This document shows positions 8,319 to 16,673 of a stretch of DNA of 64,000 nucleotides, in pieces. Below the pieces are notes generated by a model that saw only the letters and a list, made by a program, of their open reading frames with translations, ran no database searches and was not told the origin of the DNA. Position 1 is the first letter of the stretch; each line of letters opens with the position of its first letter. Position numbers and translations under genes: made by a program. This stretch comes from Candidatus Vicinibacter proximus (lineage in GTDB: Bacteria; Bacteroidota; Bacteroidia; Chitinophagales; Saprospiraceae): the NCBI GenBank assembly GCA_016713905.1, contig JADJOE010000003.1, forward strand, positions 372,001-436,000, written 5' to 3'.

Positions 8319-10597
8319 CAGACTGAATGCAGCTTAGTGTTTTTAATTGGTGTAAATAAATTTCTCTCTGAAGAAGGCCAAAAACTTTTCAATTGGAACA
8401 ATTGATTCGTTTCCACATTTTCGATTTCAAATCCTGCGACTTCCATACATTTTAGAAAATGCCATTGCCATTCCAGTTGTTGGATATTGAGGGAAGCGGT
8501 TGAAAACAGTTGATCAGCCAACCATATTTTTTTATGTGTTGATTTGTGCATCAATAATTCACTTAATCTTTCTGCCCCATCTTGTTCATCCAGTTGAATG
8601 GCATTCCATTCGGCCCCGCTAAGTTGAATAAATAATTGTTCTAGTTCTTTTGGTAAAAAACTAAGTGCCAGGTTTTTTGAGTTAACCAGAACTTTTAATT
8701 TTGGAAAGTTGGATAAAATAAAATTGGCAAGTCCATTGATGTGGGTTGTAACTTCCGTGGGGTGAAGATCAAAGAGAATATTTTTTAATCTAGAAGGTGG
8801 GGCCTGATTAAGTGCAATGTTGAATTCAGCAATAGAAGAGAATTCTTCATGAATACTGATGTAATGGTGAGTAGATTTACCAAACTTAGCAAACTGTTGT
8901 TCTTCCTCGGTGGGACAAAGATTCCAAACCTCGTCCCATGAAGCTTGCGTGAGGGTTGGGAAATATTCTCGATGTGAATTTTCTAATATGATGATGGGAA
9001 AAATTTCAGCAAGCTGTGGAATTAATTGGTAATATTCAGACAGCGTATGCTTATTCTTTTGATTATTCTTCAGACTTTCATAAAGACCGGGCTCCTTGTC
9101 GATTAATTTGTAAAGGGTTTGGTGTTGTTTTTGCTCATATTTAGAGAGAAGGTAGGTAGTCCATTGGGATTTAATTTGTGCAACACCTGTTTTAAAATCC
9201 CTGATCCATTCAGGAATAAACTCTGCATTGTAGTCAAAGAATTGTTTAAGATTGTTGTCCTGGTAATGTCGTTTTAATTCAATTTCCCATTGGTCAGGAT
9301 GCACAAATTGTAACTGATCTAAAATTACTTTTTGGCGTTCTGTAAGGAGATTGTATTGGGTTTTCCAATCAAAAAACTGGGCAAATGCATCAGAAGATTG
9401 AAGAATGTCCTCTGCAATAGTTATGTCATTTTCGATAGACTGTATGAGCTCAGGAAGTGTTTCAGAATTCAGTTGAACCGTCTTATGTATAATTCCAGAT
9501 GTATTCATATCATTCTGCCATTTTATGGCACGATCAAGAATGTTTTTTATACTCAGTACAACTTCTCTGTCTCTGATATCTGCGATCTTTATGGACTTTA
9601 AGGTGCGATTGAGATAATTGCTTATTTCCGGTCTTAAATCTGATAATGTGGGTATTTCATTTCGGTAATTAAATGCAATAAATTCAGAAGTATCGGTCTG
9701 TCTTAAAAAACTTCTATATTTTTCAAATTTTTCTACTGTAAGCTGGTGTTTCAGAAACCATTCCGATTGATCGGATGGATTTGAATTTAACCATTTTAAT
9801 TCCGAAATAATTTTTGAAAATTGATGACAGATCCGTTTGTTTTCACAGATGTACCATAAGTCTAAATATTCCTTTAGATCGTTAAGGATTTGAATTCCTG
9901 TTTTTTTCCATTGATATAAAAAGTGAGAGAGATAAGTCCAGGCTTCATCCCGAAGAAAGAGTTCAAAAAGTTTTTCATTGAGCTGATTTAAAGGATGTGT
10001 TTCGTGAAGCCTGCCGTCTTTACAGGTTTTAAAAGATTCCAATAAATTGATCAAACTTTGAAATTCTCTCTGCATCAAAGGTTCATGCAAATTGCTGATA
10101 CGGGAGATTTCACCTTTGTTACTTTGCTCTGACAAAATGACTTTAGATACCAAACTTACAAAATTGTCTTGTGGACCTACCTTAGTTTGATATAGGGTAT
10201 CATAGGTTTCTTTCAGGTTTTGGTGGGTGATTTTTAATGATTTACTCAGGTTTTCAAATTGTTCCAGATTTAATTTTCCAGGGACGGTAACGGGCGCAAA
10301 TTGTAATAATTTTTGCTCAATTTCCGATCTGGAATGAGTAAAAAGAAAACATAAAGGTTGTAATTGGAACTCTTGAATGATTTCATCCAAAAGACGAATA
10401 TGGTCGGGTTGATCTATGAGGATAAGGGTTTTTCTTTGGGTCAGTAAATTCCGGATTATTTTATTACAAATCCATAGTTTACGGGCATTTTGATTCAAGG
10501 GTCTGATGTGTATATTGGACTCAGTTTCTGAGATCAACATGGATTGAGCGACATCATCCGGCATCGGATACAAGTAAATAAAAGAGTCCTGATCCAT
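8318..10597 (-). CDS. Uncharacterised protein, possible degenerate SF1 helicase
   Basis: A soluble 759-residue protein that I do not recognise as a named family. Its order of motifs resembles the large DUF4011-type superfamily 1 helicases. IIRNLLTQRKTLIL (residues 47-60) fits the helix and strand that follow Walker A, but the P-loop position reads LNQNARKL (34-41). YDTLYQTKVGP and an HP-containing segment near residue 201 follow as in that family. FPIIILENSH (533-542) sits where Walker B DEAS would be. The C-terminal QWHFLKCMEVAGFEIENVET recalls the end of the Vsr-like domain in those helicases. If the relationship holds, ATPase activity is lost. This is inference by eye. It is coupled to the nuclease-like gene downstream. 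Confidence 0.6.
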   Translation of the reverse strand: MDQDSFIYLYPMPDDVAQSMLISETESNIHIRPLNQNARKLWICNKIIRNLLTQRKTLILIDQPDHIRLLDEIIQEFQLQPLCFLFTHSRSEIEQKLLQFAPVTVPGKLNLEQFENLSKSLKITHQNLKETYDTLYQTKVGPQDNFVSLVSKVILSEQSNKGEISRISNLHEPLMQREFQSLINLLESFKTCKDGRLHETHPLNQLNEKLFELFLRDEAWTYLSHFLYQWKKTGIQILNDLKEYLDLWYICENKRICHQFSKIISELKWLNSNPSDQSEWFLKHQLTVEKFEKYRSFLRQTDTSEFIAFNYRNEIPTLSDLRPEISNYLNRTLKSIKIADIRDREVVLSIKNILDRAIKWQNDMNTSGIIHKTVQLNSETLPELIQSIENDITIAEDILQSSDAFAQFFDWKTQYNLLTERQKVILDQLQFVHPDQWEIELKRHYQDNNLKQFFDYNAEFIPEWIRDFKTGVAQIKSQWTTYLLSKYEQKQHQTLYKLIDKEPGLYESLKNNQKNKHTLSEYYQLIPQLAEIFPIIILENSHREYFPTLTQASWDEVWNLCPTEEEQQFAKFGKSTHHYISIHEEFSSIAEFNIALNQAPPSRLKNILFDLHPTEVTTHINGLANFILSNFPKLKVLVNSKNLALSFLPKELEQLFIQLSGAEWNAIQLDEQDGAERLSELLMHKSTHKKIWLADQLFSTASLNIQQLEWQWHFLKCMEVAGFEIENVETNQLFQLKSFWPSSERNLFTPIKNTKLHSV

Positions 10598-10619
10598 TTT
10601 TGGTTATATGTTTTAGCTA

Positions 10620-10627
10620 CAAATATA
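10620..10627 (-). promoter_or_regulatory. Putative -7 promoter element for the 10597/8318 gene pair
   Basis: The minus strand reads TATATTTG here, an exact match to TAnnTTTG, 22 bases before the ATG at 10597. The surrounding sequence is strongly AT-rich. No clear -33 element is seen. Confidence 0.4.
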
Positions 10628-10673
10628 TATAAAAATATTATATATGAGTGTAGCCTCAGCAGATATTTATCTA

Positions 10674-12014
10674 TTAATTTCGATCAAAGCTCAACCGGGC
10701 TCCATGGGAAATGGGTAAAACTTTATGGCCATCGAAGGCCAAATGCCCATTGACAAAGGTGCTTAAAATTTTCCCTTCAAGAATTGCGCCTTCTATTGGC
10801 GACCAACCACACTTATATAGTAAATCCTCTTTTCTAACGGTTAAGTGTGAAGTGGGGTCTAAGATTACCAGATCAGCAAAATACTCTTCTCTTAGAAATC
10901 CCCGGTTTTTAATACCAAAGCATATTGCAGGGTTATGTGCCATTTTCTCTACAATGAACTCTATTCCCCAGCCATGTTCTTTGCCCAAAGTGAGCATTAT
11001 ATTCAATGGGTGTTGCACAAGTGGGAGTCCGGAAGGTGCTTCAAGATAGTCTCTTGATTTCTCTTCCAGGGTATGCGGCGCGTGATCTGTCGCAATTACA
11101 TCAATTTTTCCTTCTTTCAATGCCTTGCAAAGTGTCTGTTTATCGATTTCTGTTTTGATCGCAGGATTGCATTTAATTAAATTACCCAATCGGGCATAAT
11201 CTCTATCGTCAAAATAAAGATGGTGGACACAAACTTCACAGGTAATTCTTTTATTTTCCAGCGGAATGTTATGGTTGAACATTTCTGTTTCTTGCGCAGT
11301 AGTCAGATGCAGTACATGTAAACGGGTATCGTGTTTTTTAGCCAGGGAAATAGCCAAACCGGAAGAAATCATGCATGCCTCGTGGTTGCGTATAATTGGA
11401 TGTTCTGATTCAGGTATTTTATTTCCATACTTAATTAAAGCCTTTTCCAAATTCTTTCGAATCGTTGCTTCATCTTCACAATGTGTAGCAATGAGTACGG
11501 GGGCCCTGGAAAACAATGCCTCAAGCGTATTAGGCTCGTCCACCAGCATACCTCCAGTGCTGGACCCCATGAATACTTTTATTCCGCAGACTTGATCATA
11601 ATTTACCCGCAAAACATGTTCTAGATTATCGTTAGAAACCCCCATGTAAAAGGAATAGTTTGCCATTGATTTTTGAGCGGCTATCTCATATTTGGCTTCC
11701 AGTATTTCCGGTGTTAAGGCATTGGGAATGGTGTTGGGCATTTCCATAAAACTTGTGACCCCTCCAGCTAAAGCAGCTGAACTCTCTGTGTGAATATCGG
11801 CTTTATGTGTCAATCCCGGCTCCCGGAAGTGAACCTGATCATCAATACAACCTGGAATTAGCAATTTTCCGTTCACATCAATGACCTCTGCTTCAGGGTG
11901 GCTAATGTTTCTGTCGATGCGTTTGATTCTATCCCCATAAACAAGTAAGTCTGATTCAAATGATCTTCCCTCATTGACCAGGATGGCATTTTTAAAGAGT
12001 TTGTAATTTTTCAT
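10674..12014 (-). CDS. pyrC: Dihydroorotase, class I
   Basis: A 446-residue amidohydrolase that closes carbamoyl-aspartate to dihydroorotate in pyrimidine synthesis. Signatures are IDDQVHFREPGLTHKADI, AGGVTSFMEMPNT, the metal-bridging lysine in GIKVFMGSSTGG, His in IATHCEDE and LHVLHLTT, and Asp/His in IATDHAPHTLEEKS. The first histidine of the usual HxH metal motif is a glutamine (QVH), a substitution I recall in some Bacteroidota dihydroorotases, so it is probably a lineage variant rather than inactivation. It is transcribed away from purK with about 46 bases between the start codons, so the purine and pyrimidine genes share a promoter region. Confidence 0.93.
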   Translation of the reverse strand: MKNYKLFKNAILVNEGRSFESDLLVYGDRIKRIDRNISHPEAEVIDVNGKLLIPGCIDDQVHFREPGLTHKADIHTESSAALAGGVTSFMEMPNTIPNALTPEILEAKYEIAAQKSMANYSFYMGVSNDNLEHVLRVNYDQVCGIKVFMGSSTGGMLVDEPNTLEALFSRAPVLIATHCEDEATIRKNLEKALIKYGNKIPESEHPIIRNHEACMISSGLAISLAKKHDTRLHVLHLTTAQETEMFNHNIPLENKRITCEVCVHHLYFDDRDYARLGNLIKCNPAIKTEIDKQTLCKALKEGKIDVIATDHAPHTLEEKSRDYLEAPSGLPLVQHPLNIMLTLGKEHGWGIEFIVEKMAHNPAICFGIKNRGFLREEYFADLVILDPTSHLTVRKEDLLYKCGWSPIEGAILEGKILSTFVNGHLAFDGHKVLPISHGARLSFDRN

Positions 12015-12060
12015 CGCACCTTTATTATTGTTTTTTCAATCTTTGCAGGTAAATGTTATC

Positions 12061-13212
12061 ATGTCATATAAACCTTCAGAAAAGAAAATCGGTTTCCTGG
12101 GTGCAGGCCAATTGGGAAAAATGTTAGCCCAGGAGGCTTCTAAACTGGATCTCGAACTTCATTTCCTAGACAAAAGTAAAGATTATCCTGCCGGTAAGGT
12201 AAGTCGATTTGTTACTGAGGGAGATTTTAAGGATTTCGATGATGTAATTCATTTTGGGAAAACAGTGGATGTCCTGTCTATTGAAATTGAACAGGTAAAT
12301 GTGGATGCTTTGAGTCAACTGGAAAAGGATGGAATTAAGGTTTTACCACAGCCTGAAATCATTAAATTGATCCAGGATAAAGGAATGCAAAAACAATTTT
12401 TGCTGTCTCATGGATTTCCTACCGCCCCCTTTACTCTGTTTGAGTCGCCAGATTCTATCGTATCCATGGTCCATACCGGCATGATAAAATTTCCATTTGT
12501 CCAGAAGTTGAGGCAGGGTGGATATGATGGAAAAGGGGTTGAAATCATTCGTTCATTTGAGGACATGCACAAACTGATGGAAGGACCCTGTTTGGTTGAG
12601 CAAATGGCCAATATTGATAAGGAAATCAGCATCATCACGGTAAGAAGTGAACAAGGAGAAATCAAAACTTACCCGGCTGTAGAGATGTTGTTTCATCCTA
12701 CTGCGAATCTTGTTGAATTTCTTTTATGTCCGGCTGAAATTTCAGAGCAAGATCTTGTTCTGGCGAACAGACTAGCCTTGGAAATCACCCAGCAGTTGGA
12801 GATAGTTGGATTGTTAGCCATTGAGTTGTTTGTAAACAAAGATGGGGGAGTGTGGATCAATGAGATGGCTCCGAGGCCTCATAACAGTGGACACCATACC
12901 TTAGACAATGGTGCAACGTCTCAGTTTGAAAATCACCTAAGGGCAATATTAAATTTACCGCTCGGTCATACAGACACAGATCAGTGGTCTATAATGGTTA
13001 ACTTATTGGGCTCAGAAAATTTTTCTGGTTCTGCAGTATATGAAGGAATTGAAGAGTGTTTAAAAATACCTGGTGTACACATACACCTATATGGGAAGGA
13101 AGAAACCAGGCCACATCGTAAAATGGGACATGTTACGATTACAGACAAGGATTTGGCAAGCTGCAGGGAAAAAGCTAATTTCGTGCAACAAACCTTAAAA
13201 GTAAAAGCTTGA
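12061..13212 (+). CDS. purK: 5-(carboxyamino)imidazole ribonucleotide synthase
   Basis: An ATP-grasp enzyme of 383 residues converting AIR, bicarbonate and ATP to N5-CAIR in purine synthesis. It shows the N-terminal KIGFLGAGQLGKMLAQEA motif, PFVQKLRQGGYDGKGV in the ATP-binding region, and the C-terminal INEMAPRPHNSGHHTLD typical of PurK. The ATG at 12061 is chosen because the longer frame to 12028 would need a TTG and adds residues absent from the family. The gene overlaps purE by four bases. AATCTTTG at 12038-12045 is one base from the TAnnTTTG consensus and could be the promoter. Confidence 0.96.
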   Translation: MSYKPSEKKIGFLGAGQLGKMLAQEASKLDLELHFLDKSKDYPAGKVSRFVTEGDFKDFDDVIHFGKTVDVLSIEIEQVNVDALSQLEKDGIKVLPQPEIIKLIQDKGMQKQFLLSHGFPTAPFTLFESPDSIVSMVHTGMIKFPFVQKLRQGGYDGKGVEIIRSFEDMHKLMEGPCLVEQMANIDKEISIITVRSEQGEIKTYPAVEMLFHPTANLVEFLLCPAEISEQDLVLANRLALEITQQLEIVGLLAIELFVNKDGGVWINEMAPRPHNSGHHTLDNGATSQFENHLRAILNLPLGHTDTDQWSIMVNLLGSENFSGSAVYEGIEECLKIPGVHIHLYGKEETRPHRKMGHVTITDKDLASCREKANFVQQTLKVKA

Positions 13213-13706
13213 GTAAAATTATACAAGTGGGTATTATCATGGGTTCTGACAGTGATCTTGCTGTGATGCAAGAAGCTGCCACCCTTTTAGACTCTTTTGA
13301 TGTGTATTATGAAACGCGAATAGTTTCAGCGCACCGAACGCCTCAGCATATGATGGATTACGCAAGCTCTGCAAGAGACCGTGGGATAAAAATCATTATT
13401 GCAGGGGCCGGTGGAGCCGCTCATCTGCCTGGGATGGTCGCTTCTGTGACCACTTTGCCAGTCATTGGCGTTCCGGTAAAATCCTCCAACTCCATCGATG
13501 GGTGGGATTCCATATTATCCATTCTTCAAATGCCAAATGGGGTGCCAGTAGCAACGGTTGCTCTGAATGCAGCTAAAAATGCAGGGATCCTTGCAGTGGA
13601 AATATTATCACTTTCAGATCCTTCTCTGGCTATCCGTTTACAAGAATTCAAACTACAAATGGCTCAACAGGTTTTAGCCAAAGATGACAAATTAAAGAAT
13701 AACTAA
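13209..13706 (+). CDS. purE: N5-CAIR mutase, class I
   Basis: A 165-residue PurE that moves the carboxylate of N5-CAIR to give CAIR, the step after PurK. Diagnostic motifs are GIIMGSDSDL, RIVSAHRTP, AGAGGAAHLPGM and GVPV followed by GWDSILSILQMP. The start is a TTG inside the purK stop (TTGA overlap); the next ATG would remove the first strand of the flavodoxin-like fold, so TTG is preferred. Overlap with purK indicates co-translation. Class I PurE normally needs PurK, consistent with the pairing here. Confidence 0.95.
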   Translation: MSKIIQVGIIMGSDSDLAVMQEAATLLDSFDVYYETRIVSAHRTPQHMMDYASSARDRGIKIIIAGAGGAAHLPGMVASVTTLPVIGVPVKSSNSIDGWDSILSILQMPNGVPVATVALNAAKNAGILAVEILSLSDPSLAIRLQEFKLQMAQQVLAKDDKLKNN

Positions 13707-13806
13707 AAGGATATAGTCTCTTTCTAAATTTGGAGAAGTACGGCTAACTAAATTGATTATCTAATTTAGTTCACAAAGGATTTTTAGTGCCCAAAATTTA
13801 TTCCAA

Positions 13807-13850
13807 TAAAAAAGCCGGAAACAGTAAGCTGCCTCCGGCTCTTAAATTTT
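13807..13850. terminator. Bidirectional intrinsic terminator
   Basis: AGCCGGA (13813-13819) pairs with TCCGGCT (13834-13840) across a 14-base loop. There is a run of A on the left and CTTAAATTTTTAT on the right. It lies between the convergent genes purE and the 13859 gene, so it can end both. Confidence 0.7.
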
Positions 13851-13858
13851 TATACTAA

Positions 13859-16105
13859 TTATTTTGAAATTTGAATTTTTCCGTATAGTTGATGTTTGCT
13901 ATCGGTTAAATGGTAAAAAATTACACCGCTCGGGAGATCGACGTTAGGTTGAATCATCCATAGCTGATTTCCTTTTTCAAAAGTTTGAGTAAATTTTTCC
14001 AATGATTTCCCTTCCGCATTAAATAAATTTAAGGAAAGTTGGGATCGTTCAGGAACATAAATATCCAAATGAAAAGGGCCCTTAGAAAGAGGATTTGGGT
14101 AAAGATTATGAATGGTAATTTTCTCTTGAACCAATTGCTCTTTAAGGGCATCAAATTCATTGGATCTTTCAATCAGTTCTAAAGCAGTTTGTACAGTTTT
14201 GCTTTCCTCCAGATCCCCGATTCTCACTGCTATGAAATCAGAATGCTCCATCGAAGTTTTCAATGTTTTATAACTGAGATATTCAGGTATAAATTCCGAC
14301 AATGGATTGGTTGGAGATTTGAAGGAAAATGCTGTTGGGACAAATCGCCATTTTTTTGGAATCTGATTCAGCAATTTTGTTCCATTGATTACAGAATACA
14401 ACAAATCAAAGTCCGCATGGGTAATTTGACCATCACTGTTGACATCTGCCGCCAAAATTTTATATGGAGAGGTTATTTTTTGTGTGCCAAGAACATGACG
14501 GAGTAATACGATCGCATCATAAACGTCTATTCCTTCGAGATCCTCTTTGGCTGATTTGGGAACAACCATATAGTCCTTATCTTTTTTAACATCAATGAAA
14601 GCAAAATTTCCATCCTCTCTATTCATTTTTTCTTCAGCCATTATGCCGAAAACTGTATCTCGTTTTTCTTTGAAGATGGTATCTCTTTTTTGGATGTAAT
14701 AGATAGTTCCACTTGAAGCCCTAATGGTATCGTAACGAATAAAAGGAAATGTATCTCTGGTAACATTTATTTTAAATGCAGTCATGTCCATTAAGGATAA
14801 TTTTACTTCTTTCAGTCCTGATTTATTTTCCAGGAAAATCTGGCCTTGGATAGAAAGGGTAGGAGGGCGGGTTGTTAGGCTATCCTTCCTTTTACAGTTT
14901 GGAATTCGTGCATTGTTGTTTTGGATTTCAATGATTGTTTTACAGAAGGATTGATTGCCAGCAGAATCCGTGACCCACATCTCTACTTCGTTCTTTCCCA
15001 GTTGATCACAAGTAAATATTCTGTTCATTTCTCTTACATCAGAAGAGAATGAGAATCTCAAGTTTTTATAACCACATTTATGGTAGGATCCATGGTCAAG
15101 ATCTTTTGCCCATACTTCGATCATTCCGGCATCTACAGTGCCATCCTTATTGCTGTCAACAGGCATTAAGGCCACAATAATTCCGGTTAAACAGTATGGG
15201 GTTGGTGGTATTTTATTTACCACAGTTACTTTTACCTCACATTTCAGTTCTATGCCACACCCATATTCAGCAATGAAATAAAATTTGGTAGTACCCAGAG
15301 GATAGTCTCCACTGGCATCTGGCCCACTGCTCTTGGCATATGGAGAGGTGTTTCTGATTTTTAATAAGTAACCACATTTTGTAAAGCCTTTTGCCGAATC
15401 CAGTTTTACATAAGTTCCTTTGCAGTCAAGAGAGGCTTGGACTACAGTGTCTTTTGGGCATTTTAAGGATGCTGTAGAGTCTTTCAGGACCAGTTTGATA
15501 ACCTGAGTATAGGTCCATATGCCGGTAGGATATTTAGAGTTGGGCACGTATTGACACCAATCGATAACTTTCCAGTCGCGCAAAATTTTCATGCAGCCAT
15601 CGGCCACCGTGAACTTCATGTCTTTATAGGTATACATGGGTTGGCTGCAACCTCGTTTGTTGAAAGTAGGGTAATTAAATCCTTTCGGCAAATTTCCAGG
15701 GTCCGCGTTTGGGTTGCACCCTTCCAACTCCAAGGATTTTGGCCAGACAATATCCGCATAGCCAAAAAGATTTCCACTTGCAAGAATGGAAATAGTTTGG
15801 CTGCAAGTATGAAGTTGCCAATTTTTATCTTCATACTCCCAGGTTCTTGTGATCGTACCAATTCCACAGGAGTTTGTATTCTTGGTGACCTTGGGAGGAG
15901 GTGCATCTTTTTTAATATAATTTTCCCAGAGCCAGGCCTTTCCCCATTTGTCAAGATTGGACAGATCCTCTGTACAATTGACCGTTACATCGTGTGGGCA
16001 TTCCAGCCATACACTGAGTGGAGCCGCTGTGGAGCCTGGGGAGTTTAAGGCAAAAAAGAATACAGCACAGCTAAGGCTCAAGAAACCTTGAATCGCAGTT
16101 TTCAT
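13859..16105 (-). CDS. Secreted multidomain protein with dockerin-like segment and T9SS sorting domain
   Basis: A 748-residue exported protein. Residues 1-27 form a signal peptide ending near STAAP. The N-terminal two thirds is Cys-rich with repeated beta-sandwich-like segments (LECPHDVTVNCTEDL; LKCPKDTVVQASLDCKG) of the kind seen in large Saprospiraceae surface proteins. A dockerin-like calcium loop, AADVNSDGQITHADFDLLY, lies near residue 550. The last 80 residues are a type A T9SS sorting domain: NLYPNPLSKGPFHLDI, LFNAEGKSLE and a final KIQISK. It should be exported by Sec, carried across the outer membrane by T9SS and attached to or released from the surface. No enzymatic domain was recognised. 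Confidence 0.85.
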   Translation of the reverse strand: MKTAIQGFLSLSCAVFFFALNSPGSTAAPLSVWLECPHDVTVNCTEDLSNLDKWGKAWLWENYIKKDAPPPKVTKNTNSCGIGTITRTWEYEDKNWQLHTCSQTISILASGNLFGYADIVWPKSLELEGCNPNADPGNLPKGFNYPTFNKRGCSQPMYTYKDMKFTVADGCMKILRDWKVIDWCQYVPNSKYPTGIWTYTQVIKLVLKDSTASLKCPKDTVVQASLDCKGTYVKLDSAKGFTKCGYLLKIRNTSPYAKSSGPDASGDYPLGTTKFYFIAEYGCGIELKCEVKVTVVNKIPPTPYCLTGIIVALMPVDSNKDGTVDAGMIEVWAKDLDHGSYHKCGYKNLRFSFSSDVREMNRIFTCDQLGKNEVEMWVTDSAGNQSFCKTIIEIQNNNARIPNCKRKDSLTTRPPTLSIQGQIFLENKSGLKEVKLSLMDMTAFKINVTRDTFPFIRYDTIRASSGTIYYIQKRDTIFKEKRDTVFGIMAEEKMNREDGNFAFIDVKKDKDYMVVPKSAKEDLEGIDVYDAIVLLRHVLGTQKITSPYKILAADVNSDGQITHADFDLLYSVINGTKLLNQIPKKWRFVPTAFSFKSPTNPLSEFIPEYLSYKTLKTSMEHSDFIAVRIGDLEESKTVQTALELIERSNEFDALKEQLVQEKITIHNLYPNPLSKGPFHLDIYVPERSQLSLNLFNAEGKSLEKFTQTFEKGNQLWMIQPNVDLPSGVIFYHLTDSKHQLYGKIQISK

Positions 16106-16296
16106 TAAATAATGATTTAAAAATTAATAAATAAAAAAGCTGAGTTTGGGAGTCAGTTGTGCAGTAATCAATGGCAAATATAATAAAAAATTATAATATG
16201 TAAATATATATTTGAATGAGGGCTGATCCGGAATTGTTTAATTTTTCACCGGAAAGGTTGAAACCAATTTATAGAAGCAGATTGAAATAAGTTCTG

Positions 16297-16304
16297 TATT
16301 TTTG
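16297..16304 (+). promoter_or_regulatory. Putative -7 promoter element for the 16334 lipoprotein
   Basis: TATTTTTG, an exact TAnnTTTG match, 29 bases before the ATG. A second match, TATATTTG, occurs at 16207-16214, and the minus strand has one at 16175-16182 that could serve the divergent 16105 gene. Confidence 0.4.
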
Positions 16305-16333
16305 ATGCAATTTTAAAAGCAAAAAATCAAAAA

Positions 16334-16651
16334 ATGGCAAAATTCATTCTGCAATTGTCTTTCTTATTAGTGGTGACACTGTTTGTTTCTTGTAAAGACG
16401 ATGCCAAAAAGTCTGGAGATACTCAGTCAGCTCCAACTTCTACCAACGCTCAGCCAGCACAAACGGCACCTTCCACTCAGGTTCCGTCAAATTTCACACC
16501 ATCACAAGGTCCTCCACCATCCACTCCTCAGAATGCTAATGGAGTTTGGCATTTTACATGTCCTAAAGGATGTGAGGGAGGAGCAGGAGAAGCTGTAGCT
16601 TGTGCAAAATGTGGCACAACACTTACCCACAACCAGGCGTATCATCAATAA
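16334..16651 (+). CDS. Small lipoprotein with zinc-ribbon-like C-terminus
   Basis: A 105-residue protein. The lipobox LFVSC places the lipidated cysteine at residue 20. A Ser/Thr/Pro/Gln-rich linker covers about residues 30-68. The C-terminus HFTCPKGCEGGAGEAVACAK continues to a CxxC pair, giving a CxxxC...CxxC arrangement followed by a His (YHQ) that could bind a metal. It is probably anchored in the outer or inner membrane facing the periplasm. Role unknown. It stands between divergent or convergent neighbours and is not part of an operon. Confidence 0.75.
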   Translation: MAKFILQLSFLLVVTLFVSCKDDAKKSGDTQSAPTSTNAQPAQTAPSTQVPSNFTPSQGPPPSTPQNANGVWHFTCPKGCEGGAGEAVACAKCGTTLTHNQAYHQ

Positions 16652-16673
16652 TCATTGATCTTGCATTCAATCC

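Noticed and set aside
15551..16048. A 165-residue plus-strand ORF
   Set aside because: It lies wholly inside the opposite-strand T9SS protein, which has clear domains; its own translation resembles nothing.
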